Source: JBMOMT01 sp049324835
GTDB lineage: Bacteria > Chloroflexota > Anaerolineae > CAYNKW01
Assembly (NCBI GenBank): GCA_049324835.1
Contig: JBMOMT010000074.1
Coordinates: 115,589 to 179,588 of the forward strand
DNA: 64,000 nucleotides
Direction of reading: 5' to 3'
Positions 63,995-64,000 of this stretch are shown here, piece after piece. Under the pieces are notes generated by a model, which ran no database searches, was not told the origin of the DNA, and was given only the letters and a program-made list of their open reading frames with translations. The translations under genes and the position numbers were made by a program. Each line of letters begins with the position of its first letter. The first letter of the stretch is position 1.

Positions 63995-64000
63995 CAGAGC

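Overview
The window is a high-GC bacterial chromosome segment. The gene families (NuoL-M-M-N, a fused glycyl-tRNA synthetase, many kinase-less GAF proteins, split ATP synthase genes, DUF3160) and the 16S region point to the phylum Chloroflexota, probably an Anaerolineae/Ardenticatenia-like lineage. This is inference from gene content; no database search was possible.

Layout. 1-7.3 kb: the end of a respiratory complex I operon (nuoL 3' end, two consecutive nuoM genes, nuoN), running straight into an Fo-only ATP synthase block (atpI/Z, atpB, atpE, and an atpF fused to the C-terminal domain of subunit delta) that ends at a good terminator. 7.5-11.3 kb: a small membrane protein, a MurE-type ligase and a DUF3160 protein. 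11.4-19.5 kb (minus strand): sugar-phosphate transferase, GT2 glycosyltransferase, a small hypothetical, mfd, pth and a secreted or anchored Pro/Thr-rich protein. 19.5-23.3 kb: a winged-helix-like regulator, two degV genes flanking an ECF sigma factor, and a small membrane protein. 23.3-29.1 kb: an rRNA operon (16S, tRNA-Ile, tRNA-Ala, 23S, 5S) with two promoters, boxA sites and RNase III-type stems, followed by tRNA-Gln. Between its promoters lies a short, terminated, structured RNA candidate. 29.2-39.7 kb: glmU, a CorC-like protein, cdd, two MazG-like genes around recO, a fused glyQS, a Uma2 nuclease and an S9 peptidase.

39.8-59.7 kb is the standout: a tightly packed plus-strand operon of eleven signalling genes with many ATGA-type overlaps. 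It encodes an excisionase-type HTH fused to a degenerate receiver (Glu in place of the phosphoacceptor Asp), two intact stand-alone receivers, a sensor kinase lacking its phosphoacceptor His, an orphan ParA/MinD-like ATPase, five GAF-rich sensors with no catalytic output (four membrane-anchored, one soluble), and one intact 1401-residue hybrid histidine kinase. Downstream, between two copies of an intergenic repeat, sits a threonine synthase with an intact C-terminal receiver domain and an EamA transporter. A second EamA transporter is convergent.

Working model (inference): several membrane and soluble GAF sensors feed, through heteromeric coiled-coil/GAF contacts, one true kinase. A pseudokinase paralogue and a ParA ATPase would tune or position the complex. 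Phosphotransfer would go to the free receivers and possibly to the receiver fused to threonine synthase, linking sensing to amino-acid metabolism.
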